From positions 1 to 37,483 of IMG/VR virus record IMGVR_UViG_3300042914_001235: a stretch of DNA of 37,483 nt. One strand, 5' to 3'. This DNA comes from a virus. A program made the position numbers and the translations under genes. Shown in pieces: positions 37,098 through 37,483 of the stretch (its first letter is position 1; every line of letters starts with the position of its first letter). The notes under the pieces are model-generated. The model was not told the origin of the DNA, did no database searches, and saw nothing but the letters and a program-made list of their open reading frames with translations.

Positions 37098-37252
37098 TGC
37101 CTCTCCCAAAGAACAAGAAGTCTTCCGTGAAGGGCGCTCCTGCTAAGGAGTATCGTCCTGCACCGAAAGCGAAGAAGGGTAAGCGTACTCGTAAGTCGTC
37201 TGCTAAAGCACAAGCAGGTTCGTTCCCAGGGTACGGAGGGTACATCTACTAG
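37097..37252 (+). CDS. very basic small protein with Gly/Tyr tail
   Basis: 51 residues from ATG 37097, overlapping the previous stop. Lys/Arg-rich over the first 40 residues (PAPKAKKGKRTRKSSAKA) and then GSFPGYGGYIY. The aromatic tail may be a docking peptide. It overlaps the next start by one base. Confidence 0.55.
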   Translation: MPLPKNKKSSVKGAPAKEYRPAPKAKKGKRTRKSSAKAQAGSFPGYGGYIY

Positions 37253-37483
37253 TGACTACGGTTGCGACGGTCCTGAACAGGGCTTCGCGTCAGATGTTGG
37301 CAGGGGTCGTTGAAGAACGCAACAAGTTGGCGACAAGCCTCGATAGCAGCACGACAAGTGTTGTTCTGTCTTATGACCTTGGCGGCTTTCGTGCTGGTTC
37401 TGTATTCGAAATTGAATCAGAACTCTTTTACGTTTGGGAAGCGAACACGGCAACCAAAACGCTCACAGTGGAACGAGGATTCA
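37252..37483 (+). CDS. adaptor-like virion protein, 3' end cut by the window
   Basis: The first 77 residues, from GTG 37252, reach the window end with no stop. A helical start (VATVLNRASRQMLAGVVEER) is followed by the beta motif ATSLDSSTTSVVLSYDLGG, VFEIESELFYVW and TKTLTVERGF. The pattern matches the domain in the 1840 gene and phage head-tail adaptor proteins in which TVERGF is usually followed by N-G-T. The rest lies in the missing segment. Confidence 0.6.
   Translation, partial: MTTVATVLNRASRQMLAGVVEERNKLATSLDSSTTSVVLSYDLGGFRAGSVFEIESELFYVWEANTATKTLTVERGF

Noticed and set aside
37252-37483. Reading the window as a closed circle: the right-end gene would continue in frame into the left-end gene.
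   Set aside because: The frame fits, but by chance this happens one time in three. After TVERGF I expect N-G-T in this family, and the junction gives I-R-P instead. The left gene also looks like it begins just a few residues before base 3.

Overview
The window is a 37.5-kb piece of a double-stranded DNA bacteriophage genome, densely coded, with most neighbouring genes overlapping by 1-14 bases. The host is very probably an actinobacterium. There is a WhiB-family gene, the ribosome binding sites are extended AGAGAAAGG-type sites, and one secreted protein has the Thr/Pro/Glu-rich linker and membrane-anchored tail common in surface proteins of aquatic Actinobacteria (Acidimicrobiia or similar). 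The capsid is of the N4-gp56 type. A 1,532-residue protein lies between portal and scaffold, and no tape measure or tail-tube genes are recognised, so a short-tailed (podovirus-like) virion is my best inference. Both ends cut through genes, so this is a fragment (fosmid-sized) or a linearised genome with a piece missing.

Layout. (1) 1-4.9 kb, plus strand: tail and receptor-binding genes, including a tandem duplication of a glycine-rich adhesin plus a small partner gene. (2) 4.9-7.5 kb: a secreted PA14-like surface protein, then a lysis cassette with two holin-like proteins, an M15 peptidase endolysin and a third membrane protein with a coiled coil. (3) 7.4-13.06 kb, plus strand: metabolism and recombination genes, namely a MazG-like protein, a PD-(D/E)XK nuclease, a YqaJ exonuclease behind its own promoter and operator-like palindrome, an annealing protein, a secreted lysozyme-like protein, WhiB and several small DNA- or zinc-binding proteins, closed by an intrinsic terminator. 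(4) 13.08-17.76 kb, minus strand: 16 small genes, mostly of unknown function and probably early, with four sigma70-type promoters. Four leaders carry a hairpin with a GTGG(T) loop right at the predicted transcript start. (5) 17.76-18.64 kb: a divergent non-coding region with direct and inverted repeats and a G-quadruplex motif, the best candidate for origin and control region. (6) 18.6-33.3 kb, plus strand: an ADP-ribosyltransferase-like protein, large terminase with a fused N-terminal helix-turn-helix, portal, a set of probable internal virion proteins, scaffold and major capsid protein, ended by a terminator. (7) 33.3-37.5 kb: structural genes, a Ser/Thr/Gly repeat protein, a glycosyltransferase, five consecutive tiny basic proteins, and the start of an adaptor-like gene cut by the window end.

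How the parts fit. The minus-strand cluster probably takes over the host first and is controlled as a set through the shared leaders. The 8.6-13 kb operon repairs or recombines DNA and regulates. The packaging and structural genes run rightward from the divergent region and continue, across the missing segment, into the tail and lysis genes at the left of the window. No DNA polymerase, primase, helicase or integrase is recognisable, so replication probably relies on the host or on genes in the missing part.

Functional names rest on motif and family recognition by eye. No database search was run.
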